Source: JBELHR01 sp049606855 (GTDB lineage: Bacteria; Bacteroidota; Bacteroidia; Flavobacteriales; Flavobacteriaceae). From it: 64,000 bases of DNA. The DNA lies in assembly GCA_049606855.1 (NCBI GenBank), contig JBMYVY010000011.1, forward strand, positions 7,089 to 71,088. Reading direction: 5' to 3'. Positions within the stretch are counted from its first letter, which is position 1. The number at the start of each line of letters is the position of its first letter. The notes beneath the pieces were generated by a model that saw nothing but the letters and a program-made list of their open reading frames with translations, was not told the origin of the DNA and made no database searches. A program made the position numbers and the translations under genes. Shown piece after piece: positions 39,669 to 48,496 of this stretch.

Positions 39669-42600
39669 TTAAATTCCTGAGGGAATCATATAGAGTAACT
39701 TATTAAATTCTTCTGAATTTTGAAGCTCTACATCACCTGATTGAGTTAGGCGTTTCTTTTTCTTTTTAAACTTTGCCCAGACCTCAGAAAGATTATCAAA
39801 ATCAATTTGATAAGACATCCCTACCCCTTGGGTATATCCCTCTTCTTCCTCGGAGTACTGGATTTCATTCTGTCGATTAAAAATAGTTGTTCTGAATGTC
39901 CCTTCTTCATTCATCAAGAATTCGACTTTGACCTCACCAATTACAGAATTATCAGAATCAGACCCCCCCACGGGAACTCCTACCTTTCCATTGATTAAGA
40001 TCCTTTCATTGATTTGAGTTGCCAATGAAATATCAAGTTGATCATCCAAATTCAGATTATCGACCTCAGTTCTATCGGCAACAGAGTATCCCACATCGAC
40101 TTGTAATTTTGAATCTGGACTGTTCAAAACATCTGAAAGAACACCAGATATAATATCCGTAGTTGTTCCTGTTACTACGGAAGTTCCCGCATTGGACAAA
40201 CTATTTTCATTGAAGAAGTTCTTAGTTAAAAGTAAGGAAAAGAACTGCCGCATTCTCTCATTGGTATCGTTATTGTTCAACACAAAATCAAGCTCATTAC
40301 TCACTACCGAACTCGAATTGGGAATTACAATATCAAATTCTTGGTTCGTTGAATAAAGCTCTCCTGATATTTTGGTTACTAATTCCACTGGAATCCTCCT
40401 GTTGGTGTTAATATTCTCTAATAAACTCTTAGGGTTCGCATAGACTGTATGGACAGCTTCTAGATTTAGCTCAGCTAAATACGGATTACCATTCCATGAA
40501 ATAGTCCCTCCTTTGTTTGCCGTAAATGGTTTATTTATAATTCCTGCATAGGCAAAATTATAGATCCCCTGATCTATGGTGAAGTTTCCGTACATATTGA
40601 ACTTACCCTTAGTATCTATCTCCAAAAGTAAATTCCCGGTACCACTCCCACGCAGCGAAGAACCGGAAGTTTTATCTATCACAATTTCTGCAACTGCATC
40701 CTTGGTAACATCTAAATTAAAGTTTAGATTCACCCCCTTAATTTGTTCTAGTTCAAAAACCTCCTCAAAACTATAAGTATTCTCCTCTTCTTGTTTATCC
40801 ACAAAATAAATCAATGAAGATTGCTCGGCAGTTTTCACATCACTTAGAGGGATAATAAATTCAGTTCCAGCCAACGTTTTTGCGGTAACGTCAATAGTAA
40901 GATTATCTGTAAACCCATGAATATTTGCGCTCCCATCTATAAAGGCAGTCCCATAGAACAACGCCTCTTCAGTCTCAGGCGTATTTAATGCAAGTAATCT
41001 ATCAGAATCGATTACCAAGTCTAAACTCCAATTTTTAAATTGATAATGAGATATACTTCCCCTTAGTCTTCCGGTAGTATTGTGCTCTGTGTCTCTAATC
41101 TCAACATCATTAAACAGGAAGGATTGATCGAAGAGACTAATCTCTTGCTCTTCTCCCATATCAAAATCAATATTCAAATAAGGAAATTTCATTCCTGCGT
41201 TTCTCAAATACAAGCTTCCTAACATTTCAGGGTTACTCAAGGAACCTGTAAGTTTAAAATCTCCAGAAGCAGTTCCACGGATTTGACTTAAAACATCCTT
41301 TCCTAAAGGAGAAAATAAGTCCAATTTAAATTCATCTAAATGTGCTGTAAGATCTATTTGAGGGCTTGTTCCGGAAAAGTCAAAATAGCCGTCTGCGTTG
41401 AAGCCTTTAAACGCATCTCTTTTCATTTCCAAATTCACAAAATAATTGTCTAAAGAACCGTCGACAGCTTCCATTTCTGCGATTAATGTTCCCTGACTAG
41501 AGCTGTTTATTTTTAAGGAATCGATCTGTAATTCACCAGTTGGCGTATAATAACCCTCTTCCTCTACAAAATTGAATTTCCCATTCACCAATCCCTCTAA
41601 ACTCAATGAGTCAACATTTGGACTGATATCCTCTAAGGCAACTTGATCAAATTCAAAAAGTAAATTTTTATAGGTACTGTCAATAACTTGACCTTTAAAT
41701 TCAATTCTTTGATTCTCGTTAGCCAGCTTAATGCTGTTCAAATAATAATCCTGTTTATCTACATCAATTTTAACAAAATTCGTCGCCAAATCATTATTTT
41801 CATTGATGTACCAGGTTTTGTTTTTAAAATCAATAGAAGATTTATTAAAGCCAAAAATAATTTCACTGTCCTGATCAAAAGTTAAATAAAAATCTAAATC
41901 ATAATGCTCCGTTTTGTTCTTTCCTCCATTGAATTTAGATTTAAAATACAAGGTGTCATTTTCGATTTTATTATTCAAATTTAGACTTCCTAGGGTGTAA
42001 AATCGATTTCTATATCGGTCAATAGTAAGCGAAGTTATACTGTCCCGCTTCTTGGAATTGACCAGAAAAGCAATGTCTTTAAAATAATGTTCATCAATTA
42101 ATAATTCCGGAGCTTGATAATCAAATTTAAGGAAAGAATCTCGTGAATCTATTTTTCCCGCAATAAAAGTATTCGGGCTAAATTTAATTCGAGGAAAGAA
42201 AACCTCGATTATTTTACTGTAAATATCAAAGCGGAATTCTAGATGTTGGCCTGCATCGATTTCATGATCTTTATAATTTGTAAACTGACTTCCAATTACA
42301 TTTTTAACCAAATTCGGCAAATCATTAAATTTAAAATTTCCTTTTAAATATCCATTGATGATGTCATTTGAGTTAATGGTCAAATTTTTAACCCCCTGCT
42401 GGTTGGAAGACATAATATCAAAGTTCTCAAAACTATATTCCCCTTGATTATTGATATAAGTAAGATCTTTGAATCTGGCAGCACCAATAATATTGTCGAA
42501 GTCATTCCCCACTATATCCACATCCATGACCCCCTGAAAAGAAGAAACACTATCAGTGTCATTAAATTTCAAAGCCACAAAATCAGAATAAAGAATCTCT

Positions 42601-44075
42601 GCTTTAAAATCAAAATTATATAAGGAAGAACTCATATCGGCAAGACCTGTAAAGTTCATTTTTAAATTAGGATCATCAAAAGACATTTTACCTTCAAAGC
42701 GCTGATTGAGGAAACGACCATCCGCGTCTATATTTTTATAGGGATAACCGTTTAATTCTAATAAAGAAATCTCTCCATCAAAATTTGTATTTAACTCTTC
42801 AACACTAATCCCAGCGCCTTGGACATTCCCATTCATCGAAAGGTACCCAACTTCGCTTTTATCTATAAAACTTCCTACCGCAAAAGAATCCAATTCAACA
42901 TCTCCTTTATACTTAGTAGGCTTTTCTGGATTGAAATCGTAAATAAGCACCGAGGCAACGATACTTCCGAGTTCAGTCTTGGCATTTAGATCTGTTCTAA
43001 TATTATCTCCTTCTAAATCAAATTCACCCTGAATTTCCATCTCACCAAGTTTCTCAATTTGATTTGGAATTTTATCGACAAGCGATTGTTCGAAAACACT
43101 GTTGAGGTCCTTTGAAGACAATCGACTATAATCTAATTTTGATTTCATGGAAAAATCCGCATTTCGATTTGCAGCATTTTTAAACTCAAAATCACCTACT
43201 ACAATGACGCGGTTTTGTCCTTTTAATTCAAGTTCCTTAACACTGAAGTCATTTAAAGTCCCCTTAAAATCTCCTTGGAAATCGAAACTGTTTCCAGACG
43301 TAAACCCACTGTAAAAATGCTTCAAATCAGTGGTTGATATCCTAGAGGGCTCAAAATGAGCTTGCATGGTAACTTTATTATTGAAATCTGAAAGACCGCC
43401 GCGTGGATAAGTGAACATAAGATCTCCTTGAAGGCTACTTGAAGCAGTCTCTATACTCAAGTTCTCAAAAGTCATAAAATCCTTAGTATATTGAAACTTC
43501 GTAGTCAAGTTTCTATATTCCATATCAAAGTTGTCATCCAGTTGTACTTCGTGCAAGTCAACTTCAACCTTTGCTGGATATACCTTTAAACTATTTACCA
43601 AACCGGAGATGTGGTGATAATAAACTACAGGTTCTTCCTTTTTATTTTCGTCAATTAAATTAAAGGCCAAATTATTTAAATTCAGATTTTCAGCCTGGAA
43701 AATAAAACTTGCCGTTGGATTAGGAGTTTTAGGCTTGAACTGAGCTATAAATTGATTGAAAGCAGATTTTTCCTCGCCTTTATAGGTTCTGAAGTTTACT
43801 TGTCCATCAATCAAAGAAACGTTTTGCATCTCTAATTTTCCTCTTACTAAATTCGAAAAATTCACGATTGAAGAACGCAATTCCTCAAGGGAAATAATCG
43901 TATCATTATGATGATCTAGAATCAAAGTGTTTTTTAAGTTTACACTTCCCAAATAACTCAGATCAACGCGCTCAACAGTGATACTTACCTCATATTTTTG
44001 ATAAAAAAAATCACTGAGCTTCTCTCCCAATTTAGCCTGTACAATAGGAAGAGCAAAAAACACACTCAAAATCAA
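39669..44075 (-). CDS. Translocation/assembly module TamB-like protein (DUF490), N-terminus probably longer
   Basis: TamB/AsmA-like proteins span the periplasm as a lipid-conducting beta-groove. From the TTG at 44075 the protein has 1468 residues of beta-rich repeats. The conserved C-terminal DUF490 part contains SGELYSTNQEFDIVIPNS, MRQFFSLLLTKNFFNENSLS, DVGYSVADRT and INGKVGVPVGGS. The frame is open upstream to 44147 and encodes KQNRKIWLKIIGIISVILLI, which completes an N-terminal membrane anchor that the TTG start cuts in half. No ATG, GTG or TTG exists there; ATT (44141) or ATC (44132) are the candidates. It is divergent from tsaD. Confidence 0.88.
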   Translation of the reverse strand: MILSVFFALPIVQAKLGEKLSDFFYQKYEVSITVERVDLSYLGSVNLKNTLILDHHNDTIISLEELRSSIVNFSNLVRGKLEMQNVSLIDGQVNFRTYKGEEKSAFNQFIAQFKPKTPNPTASFIFQAENLNLNNLAFNLIDENKKEEPVVYYHHISGLVNSLKVYPAKVEVDLHEVQLDDNFDMEYRNLTTKFQYTKDFMTFENLSIETASSSLQGDLMFTYPRGGLSDFNNKVTMQAHFEPSRISTTDLKHFYSGFTSGNSFDFQGDFKGTLNDFSVKELELKGQNRVIVVGDFEFKNAANRNADFSMKSKLDYSRLSSKDLNSVFEQSLVDKIPNQIEKLGEMEIQGEFDLEGDNIRTDLNAKTELGSIVASVLIYDFNPEKPTKYKGDVELDSFAVGSFIDKSEVGYLSMNGNVQGAGISVEELNTNFDGEISLLELNGYPYKNIDADGRFLNQRFEGKMSFDDPNLKMNFTGLADMSSSLYNFDFKAEILYSDFVALKFNDTDSVSSFQGVMDVDIVGNDFDNIIGAARFKDLTYINNQGEYSFENFDIMSSNQQGVKNLTINSNDIINGYLKGNFKFNDLPNLVKNVIGSQFTNYKDHEIDAGQHLEFRFDIYSKIIEVFFPRIKFSPNTFIAGKIDSRDSFLKFDYQAPELLIDEHYFKDIAFLVNSKKRDSITSLTIDRYRNRFYTLGSLNLNNKIENDTLYFKSKFNGGKNKTEHYDLDFYLTFDQDSEIIFGFNKSSIDFKNKTWYINENNDLATNFVKIDVDKQDYYLNSIKLANENQRIEFKGQVIDSTYKNLLFEFDQVALEDISPNVDSLSLEGLVNGKFNFVEEEGYYTPTGELQIDSLKINSSSQGTLIAEMEAVDGSLDNYFVNLEMKRDAFKGFNADGYFDFSGTSPQIDLTAHLDEFKLDLFSPLGKDVLSQIRGTASGDFKLTGSLSNPEMLGSLYLRNAGMKFPYLNIDFDMGEEQEISLFDQSFLFNDVEIRDTEHNTTGRLRGSISHYQFKNWSLDLVIDSDRLLALNTPETEEALFYGTAFIDGSANIHGFTDNLTIDVTAKTLAGTEFIIPLSDVKTAEQSSLIYFVDKQEEENTYSFEEVFELEQIKGVNLNFNLDVTKDAVAEIVIDKTSGSSLRGSGTGNLLLEIDTKGKFNMYGNFTIDQGIYNFAYAGIINKPFTANKGGTISWNGNPYLAELNLEAVHTVYANPKSLLENINTNRRIPVELVTKISGELYSTNQEFDIVIPNSSSVVSNELDFVLNNNDTNERMRQFFSLLLTKNFFNENSLSNAGTSVVTGTTTDIISGVLSDVLNSPDSKLQVDVGYSVADRTEVDNLNLDDQLDISLATQINERILINGKVGVPVGGSDSDNSVIGEVKVEFLMNEEGTFRTTIFNRQNEIQYSEEEEGYTQGVGMSYQIDFDNLSEVWAKFKKKKKRLTQSGDVELQNSEEFNKLLYMIPSGI

Positions 44076-44137
44076 GAGTATAACCGAAATTATCCCTATA
44101 ATTTTTAGCCATATTTTTCTATTCTGTTTGATAAGCG

Positions 44138-44145
44138 TAATTTTG
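44138..44145 (+). promoter_or_regulatory. -7 promoter element of tsaD
   Basis: TAATTTTG in GCGTAATTTTGC, 18 bp before the tsaD ATG: a perfect TAnnTTTG. Confidence 0.55.
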
Positions 44146-44147
44146 CA

Positions 44148-44155
44148 CTAAAATA
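44148..44155 (-). promoter_or_regulatory. Weak -7-like element for the tamB gene
   Basis: TATTTTAG on the minus strand, one base off TAnnTTTG. It would start the transcript close to 44141, at the proposed non-ATG start region of tamB. Confidence 0.25.
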
Positions 44156-44163
44156 CTATTAAT

Positions 44164-45186
44164 ATGTCAAATAACGATATTTATGTTTTGGGGATTGAGT
44201 CCTCTTGTGACGACACCAGCGCTGCTGTTATCCACAATGGAAAGATACTCTCAAACGTGATTGCCAATCAAGAAATTCATGCCAAATATGGCGGTGTTGT
44301 TCCTGAATTAGCATCTCGTGCCCATCAACAAAATATTGTTCCTGTTGTTCAGCAAGCCCTTAAGCAAGCGGGAATAGATAAGAGCAAAATTGATGCCATA
44401 TGTTTTACAGCAGGCCCTGGACTTATGGGATCCTTACTTGTAGGTACTTCATTTGCTAAATCAATGGCCCTCAGTTTAGATATTCCTCTGATAGAAGTTA
44501 ACCACATGCAGGGACATGTTTTGGCACATTTTATTGAGGAGGAGAGTCAAGAAAAACCCCCTTTCCCTTTTATTTGTTTAACAGTGAGTGGTGGACATAC
44601 TCAGATTGTAAAAGTGAACAACTATTTCGACATGCAAGTTTTGGGAGAGACTATAGATGATGCCGTTGGGGAAGCTTATGACAAGTCAGCCAAAATTTTA
44701 GGTTTACCTTATCCTGGAGGTCCCTTGGTAGATAAATATGCTCAAAAAGGAAATCCAAAAGCCTTTAAATTCACTAAACCAAAGGTAAAGGGACTCGACT
44801 TTTCATTTAGTGGCTTGAAAACGGCGATACTCTATTTTATCCAAAAAGAAACTTCCAAAAACCCAAATTTCATAAACGAAAACCTTTATGACATCTGTGC
44901 GTCTATTCAGGATACTATTGTCAATATCCTAATGGATAAACTCAAATTAGCTTCTAAAGAAACGGGCATTAAAGACATTGCAATCGCTGGAGGAGTTTCT
45001 GCGAATTCCGAAATTAGGAAACGACTTAGGAACTCAAAAGATTGGAAGGTGTATATCCCTAAATTTGAATACACGACTGACAATGCTGGAATGATTGCAA
45101 TTACAGGGTATCTCAAGTATTTGGAAGGTACATTTACTGATGTTTCCACAACGGCAAAGGCCCGATTAAAAGTAGATCAAAATTAG
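44164..45186 (+). CDS. tsaD: tRNA N6-threonylcarbamoyladenosine transferase subunit TsaD
   Basis: TsaD transfers the threonylcarbamoyl group to A37 of ANN-reading tRNAs, with TsaB/TsaE. The 340 residues have the ASKHA fold. LGIESSCDDTSAAV is at the N-terminus, the metal ligands lie in VNHMQGHVLAHF, and the nucleotide motifs are LTVSGGHTQIV, LPYPGGPLVDKYA and IAGGVSANSEIRKRL, then EYTTDNAGMIA. The ATG at 44164 follows a clear promoter. Its last four bases overlap the convergent ctlX end. Confidence 0.97.
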   Translation: MSNNDIYVLGIESSCDDTSAAVIHNGKILSNVIANQEIHAKYGGVVPELASRAHQQNIVPVVQQALKQAGIDKSKIDAICFTAGPGLMGSLLVGTSFAKSMALSLDIPLIEVNHMQGHVLAHFIEEESQEKPPFPFICLTVSGGHTQIVKVNNYFDMQVLGETIDDAVGEAYDKSAKILGLPYPGGPLVDKYAQKGNPKAFKFTKPKVKGLDFSFSGLKTAILYFIQKETSKNPNFINENLYDICASIQDTIVNILMDKLKLASKETGIKDIAIAGGVSANSEIRKRLRNSKDWKVYIPKFEYTTDNAGMIAITGYLKYLEGTFTDVSTTAKARLKVDQN

Positions 45187-46109
45187 TTTTTCTCAAGAAA
45201 AACTTCCGCCATCATGCATCTTGCACTACCTCCTCCGCAATTTTCAATGATGCTCAGATCACTGGAAATAATTGAATTGAAGCGCTCTATACGTTGAATT
45301 TGGCCTGAGTTTAAAGAATCTTTTGCCGCTTGAGACATGACCAAGAATTTCTTTCCCTCGACATTTTCTACTTGCAACATATTCCCGGCAAATTGCTCAA
45401 CTTGATCTTCAGAAATTTCAATTATTTCTTTATTCCAAGACTCAAAAGTTTCTATGAGTTTTGCTCGTTCCTCTAAATCATCAATAGCGTCAAGGCAAAT
45501 TACCACAAACTCATCAGCCATACACATCATAACATTGGTATGATAAATTAATTCACGCTTATCCCCAACGGTCTGATAAGCATGAAAAACGACGGGTTCA
45601 AAATTGAATTCTTCACAAAACTCAATAAATAACTTCTTGTCTGCTCTTGGTGAAAGTGCACAATAGGCTACCCTGTTCTCTCGGTCTAGAATTATACTTC
45701 CGGTTCCCTCCAGAATTAAGCCCTCGTCATTTCGAAAGTCGACGAGTTCTTCGATTGCATAATTTTCATCTTGAAAAAGATTCAAAATATCCATCCTTAC
45801 CTCTTTGTTTCGGTTCTGGGCAAACATGGGATATATTCCAATTCGCCCATCTTGATGAAAGGAAATCCAGTTATTTGGAAATATGGAATCAGGAGTAACT
45901 GGCAAGGGAGTATCCTTGACAACAGTCACATGAATTTTGTGATTACGCAATTTTTCAACAAAAGAATTAAACTCTTTCAAGGCCTGGTTCTGCGTTTCTT
46001 CAGGACTTAAAAACGATTCTTTCTGGTAAAAGTTATTTACAGCAGTTTCTGCATTTTTTGCAAAACTTACTGGTGAAATCATTAACAAATGGTGGCAGGT
46101 TTGTTTCAT
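45183..46109 (-). CDS. ctlX: CtlX-type citrulline utilisation hydrolase (amidinotransferase superfamily)
   Basis: A 308-residue pentein-fold guanidino hydrolase. FPNNWISFHQDGRIGIYPM carries the Asn-Asn-Trp substrate block. ILEGTGSIILDRENRVAYCALSPRAD follows. The catalytic His is in IYHTNVMMCMADEFV and the nucleophilic Cys in NCGGGSARCMMAE. The family is named for citrulline utilisation and related to arginine deiminase and DDAH. It begins 2 bp after the other pentein gene's stop, so both are expressed together. The natural substrate is uncertain. Confidence 0.9.
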   Translation of the reverse strand: MKQTCHHLLMISPVSFAKNAETAVNNFYQKESFLSPEETQNQALKEFNSFVEKLRNHKIHVTVVKDTPLPVTPDSIFPNNWISFHQDGRIGIYPMFAQNRNKEVRMDILNLFQDENYAIEELVDFRNDEGLILEGTGSIILDRENRVAYCALSPRADKKLFIEFCEEFNFEPVVFHAYQTVGDKRELIYHTNVMMCMADEFVVICLDAIDDLEERAKLIETFESWNKEIIEISEDQVEQFAGNMLQVENVEGKKFLVMSQAAKDSLNSGQIQRIERFNSIISSDLSIIENCGGGSARCMMAEVFLEKN

Positions 46110-46111
46110 CT

Positions 46112-47023
46112 TTAATCTCTAATTAAGGGCAAGGTGGAGCATCTTAAAAGTCCTTCTTGCTTCGCTATTTCTGCATAAGGTACTTTCTCTACAACAAAAC
46201 CTTTACTTTTTAACCAACTATTCAACCTTGTAAAGTTTTGTTCAGAAACAATCACATCAGGAGCAATTGAAAATACATTGGAATTCATATTGTACATTTC
46301 ATCTTTGGTGATTTCAAAAATATTAGCATCACCAAAAAAATCTTTTAACCACTGATATTCTTCAGCGTTTAAAAAGCCGTTTTCATGCAAAATGGCTTTG
46401 TCATAACCAATAGGTTGGAAACAACAATCAAGATGTAAGGCGTTTTCCTTAGCTTCTGTATTGGATTTTCTAAGGTTAAACGTTTTGACGATTTTTTGAG
46501 GAAAGGTTTTTTTCAGAAATTCAACTGCCGCACTATTGGTTCTAGCTGTTATGAAATCAGGATAATCTTCCCCGTAATAAGTCCCTACAAAAATATAGTC
46601 TCCCCAAGGCATAATATCTCCACCTTCCAAATGAGCTTCTTCGGGCAATCGAATAATTTTTTCAGGGTCAATCTGCTTTAAAATATAGTCGATGGCTTCG
46701 ATCTCTTGATCGCGATCAGGTAATATATTTGAAATGATGATTTTGTCATCAATTACACAGGCAATATCTCTAGCAAAAATCTGGTTGTAATTTTGAATCA
46801 ATTCAGGTCGGTACACTTTTACCTGATATTTTTGAAACACTTGATTTACCGCCTCCATTTCGACAATCATATCTGCTTCAATGGGATAGGTTCCAGCGGC
46901 AACATGCTCCCGTGATTTAGGGTCATAACAATCCTCTAATTTCGGTGTTGGACCATTAGAATCGGCCCTACCCAAAACCACAGCTCGCAATCGTGAAGTT
47001 TCGTTTGGTATGTTTAGTTTCAT
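46112..47023 (-). CDS. Dimethylarginine dimethylaminohydrolase / arginine deiminase family protein
   Basis: A 303-residue pentein-superfamily protein. VVLGRADSNGPTPKLEDC is at the N-terminus. QIFARDIACVIDDKIII and EEAHLEGGDIMPWGDYIFVG carry acidic substrate residues. The catalytic His is in ALHLDCCFQPIG and the Cys in GLLRCSTLPLIRD at the end. It would hydrolyse a guanidino or amidino compound such as methylarginine or arginine, giving citrulline. The gltA terminator lies just upstream and ctlX 2 bp downstream. Confidence 0.85.
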   Translation of the reverse strand: MKLNIPNETSRLRAVVLGRADSNGPTPKLEDCYDPKSREHVAAGTYPIEADMIVEMEAVNQVFQKYQVKVYRPELIQNYNQIFARDIACVIDDKIIISNILPDRDQEIEAIDYILKQIDPEKIIRLPEEAHLEGGDIMPWGDYIFVGTYYGEDYPDFITARTNSAAVEFLKKTFPQKIVKTFNLRKSNTEAKENALHLDCCFQPIGYDKAILHENGFLNAEEYQWLKDFFGDANIFEITKDEMYNMNSNVFSIAPDVIVSEQNFTRLNSWLKSKGFVVEKVPYAEIAKQEGLLRCSTLPLIRD

Positions 47024-47034
47024 GTGACGAATAT

Positions 47035-47070
47035 AAAAAAAAGCATCTAATTAAATTAGATGCTTTTTTT
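47035..47070 (-). terminator. Intrinsic terminator of gltA
   Basis: A perfect inverted repeat with arms AAGCATCTAA and TTAGATGCTT, loop TTAAA, flanked by A- and T-runs that extend the stem and give a U-tract. It begins 6 bp after the gltA stop. Confidence 0.85.
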
Positions 47071-47075
47071 ATAGT

Positions 47076-48362
47076 TTATCTTTCCTCCGTTGGAATAAAT
47101 TCTCGAGACGGCTCTCCGACATATAGTTGTCTTGGTCGTCCAATTGGCTCGCTATTCAATCTCATTTCTCGCCATTGAGCAATCCATCCTGGTAAACGTC
47201 CCACTGCAAACATTACAGTGAACATTTCAACTGGAATTCCTAAAGCTCGATAAATAATTCCTGAGTAGAAATCCACGTTTGGATATAAGTTTCTAGACTT
47301 GAAGTATTCGTCATTTAAAGCTACATCTGCTAAACCTTTTGCGATATCAAGCACGGGGTCTTCAATTCCCATCTCAGCCAATACCTCCTCAGCTGCTTTC
47401 TTAATAATTTTTGCACGAGGGTCAAAATTTTTATAAACACGGTGTCCGAATCCCATTAATCTAAATGGATCATTCTTATCTTTTGCTTTCTCAATATATT
47501 TTTGGTAGTCCCCGCCGTCAGCTTTAATTTCTTCAAGCATTTCGATAACTGCCTGGTTTGCTCCACCGTGAAGTGGTCCCCATAAGGCAGAGATACCCGA
47601 TGAAATTGAAGCAAATAAACCTGCGTGTGATGATCCAACGATACGTACAGTTGAAGTCGAACAGTTTTGCTCGTGATCAGCATGCAAAATTAATAACTTA
47701 TTCAAGGCACTAATTACAACAGAGTTTTCTTTATAAGGCTCGTTAGGGCTTTGGAACATCATTTTTACCAAATTCTGAACATATCCTAATGAGTTATCAG
47801 AATATACCAAAGGCATTCCTTTTTGCTTACGAAGCGTCCATGCAACAAGTACAGGGAATTTTGCCAAAATCTTAACTATAGCAAGATACATGTCATTTTC
47901 TGACTGTACATCTACCGCTTTCGGATTGAATGAAGTTAATGCTGAAGTTAATGCCGACAACACTCCCATAGGGTGTGCGGATTTAGGAAAACCATCTAAG
48001 ATTTTCTTCATCTCTTCATCGACTAAGGCCTTTGATTTGATATCAGAGTGAAATTTAGTTAACTCTGCTCTTGTTGGCAATTCACCGAAAATCAACAAAT
48101 AAGCAACTTCTAAAAAAGAGGCCTTATCAGCTAAATCTTCAATAGAATATCCTCTATATCTTAAAATTCCTTTTTCACCATCTAAGAAAGTAATTGCACT
48201 TTCACAAGATCCTGTGTTTTTAAATCCTCGATCAAGGGTAATCAAACCATTACTCATCGATCTTAAAGCCTTTATGTCTATTGCTAATTCTCCTTCAGTA
48301 CCTTCCAAAACTGGAAGTTCATATTTCTCTCCATTATATTCAACAGTGGCAGTTTGCGACAT
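47076..48362 (-). CDS. gltA: Citrate synthase (type II)
   Basis: Citrate synthase condenses oxaloacetate and acetyl-CoA. The 428 residues match the hexameric GltA form. The N-terminal beta domain contains LDRGFKNTGSCESAITFLDG and ILRYRGYSIEDLAD. The catalytic parts are LHADHEQNCSTSTVR, SSHAGLFASISSGISALWGPLHGGANQA (two adjacent blocks with the first active His), GFGHRVYKNFDPRA (second His) and NVDFYSGI (Asp). It is bracketed by the eno terminator upstream and its own terminator downstream, so it is probably monocistronic. Confidence 0.97.
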   Translation of the reverse strand: MSQTATVEYNGEKYELPVLEGTEGELAIDIKALRSMSNGLITLDRGFKNTGSCESAITFLDGEKGILRYRGYSIEDLADKASFLEVAYLLIFGELPTRAELTKFHSDIKSKALVDEEMKKILDGFPKSAHPMGVLSALTSALTSFNPKAVDVQSENDMYLAIVKILAKFPVLVAWTLRKQKGMPLVYSDNSLGYVQNLVKMMFQSPNEPYKENSVVISALNKLLILHADHEQNCSTSTVRIVGSSHAGLFASISSGISALWGPLHGGANQAVIEMLEEIKADGGDYQKYIEKAKDKNDPFRLMGFGHRVYKNFDPRAKIIKKAAEEVLAEMGIEDPVLDIAKGLADVALNDEYFKSRNLYPNVDFYSGIIYRALGIPVEMFTVMFAVGRLPGWIAQWREMRLNSEPIGRPRQLYVGEPSREFIPTEER

Positions 48363-48444
48363 AATTCTGTAAAATTTTATATTAGTTAAAATGTTTGCCG
48401 AATTTACAAAAAAAGTCTAGTTTTTACAGCATTTTTTGGAGATA

Positions 48445-48476
48445 AAAAAACCGGAGTTAAAATACTCCGGTTTTTT
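48445..48476 (-). terminator. Intrinsic terminator of eno
   Basis: AAAAAACCGGAGT pairs perfectly with ACTCCGGTTTTTT around TAAAAT, 20 bp after the eno stop; strong GC core plus U-tract. Confidence 0.9.
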
Positions 48477-48496
48477 GTTAATATTTCATTGAAAAA

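Noticed and set aside
45185..45204. Inverted repeat AGTTTTTCT/AGAAAAACT at the tsaD-ctlX convergent end as a terminator
   Set aside because: Stem is almost all A-T, loop is only 2-4 bases and there is no following T-run, so support is too weak.
48363..48444. gltA promoter box
   Set aside because: The region is AT-rich but I could not find a minus-strand TAnnTTTG or close variant at a sensible distance.
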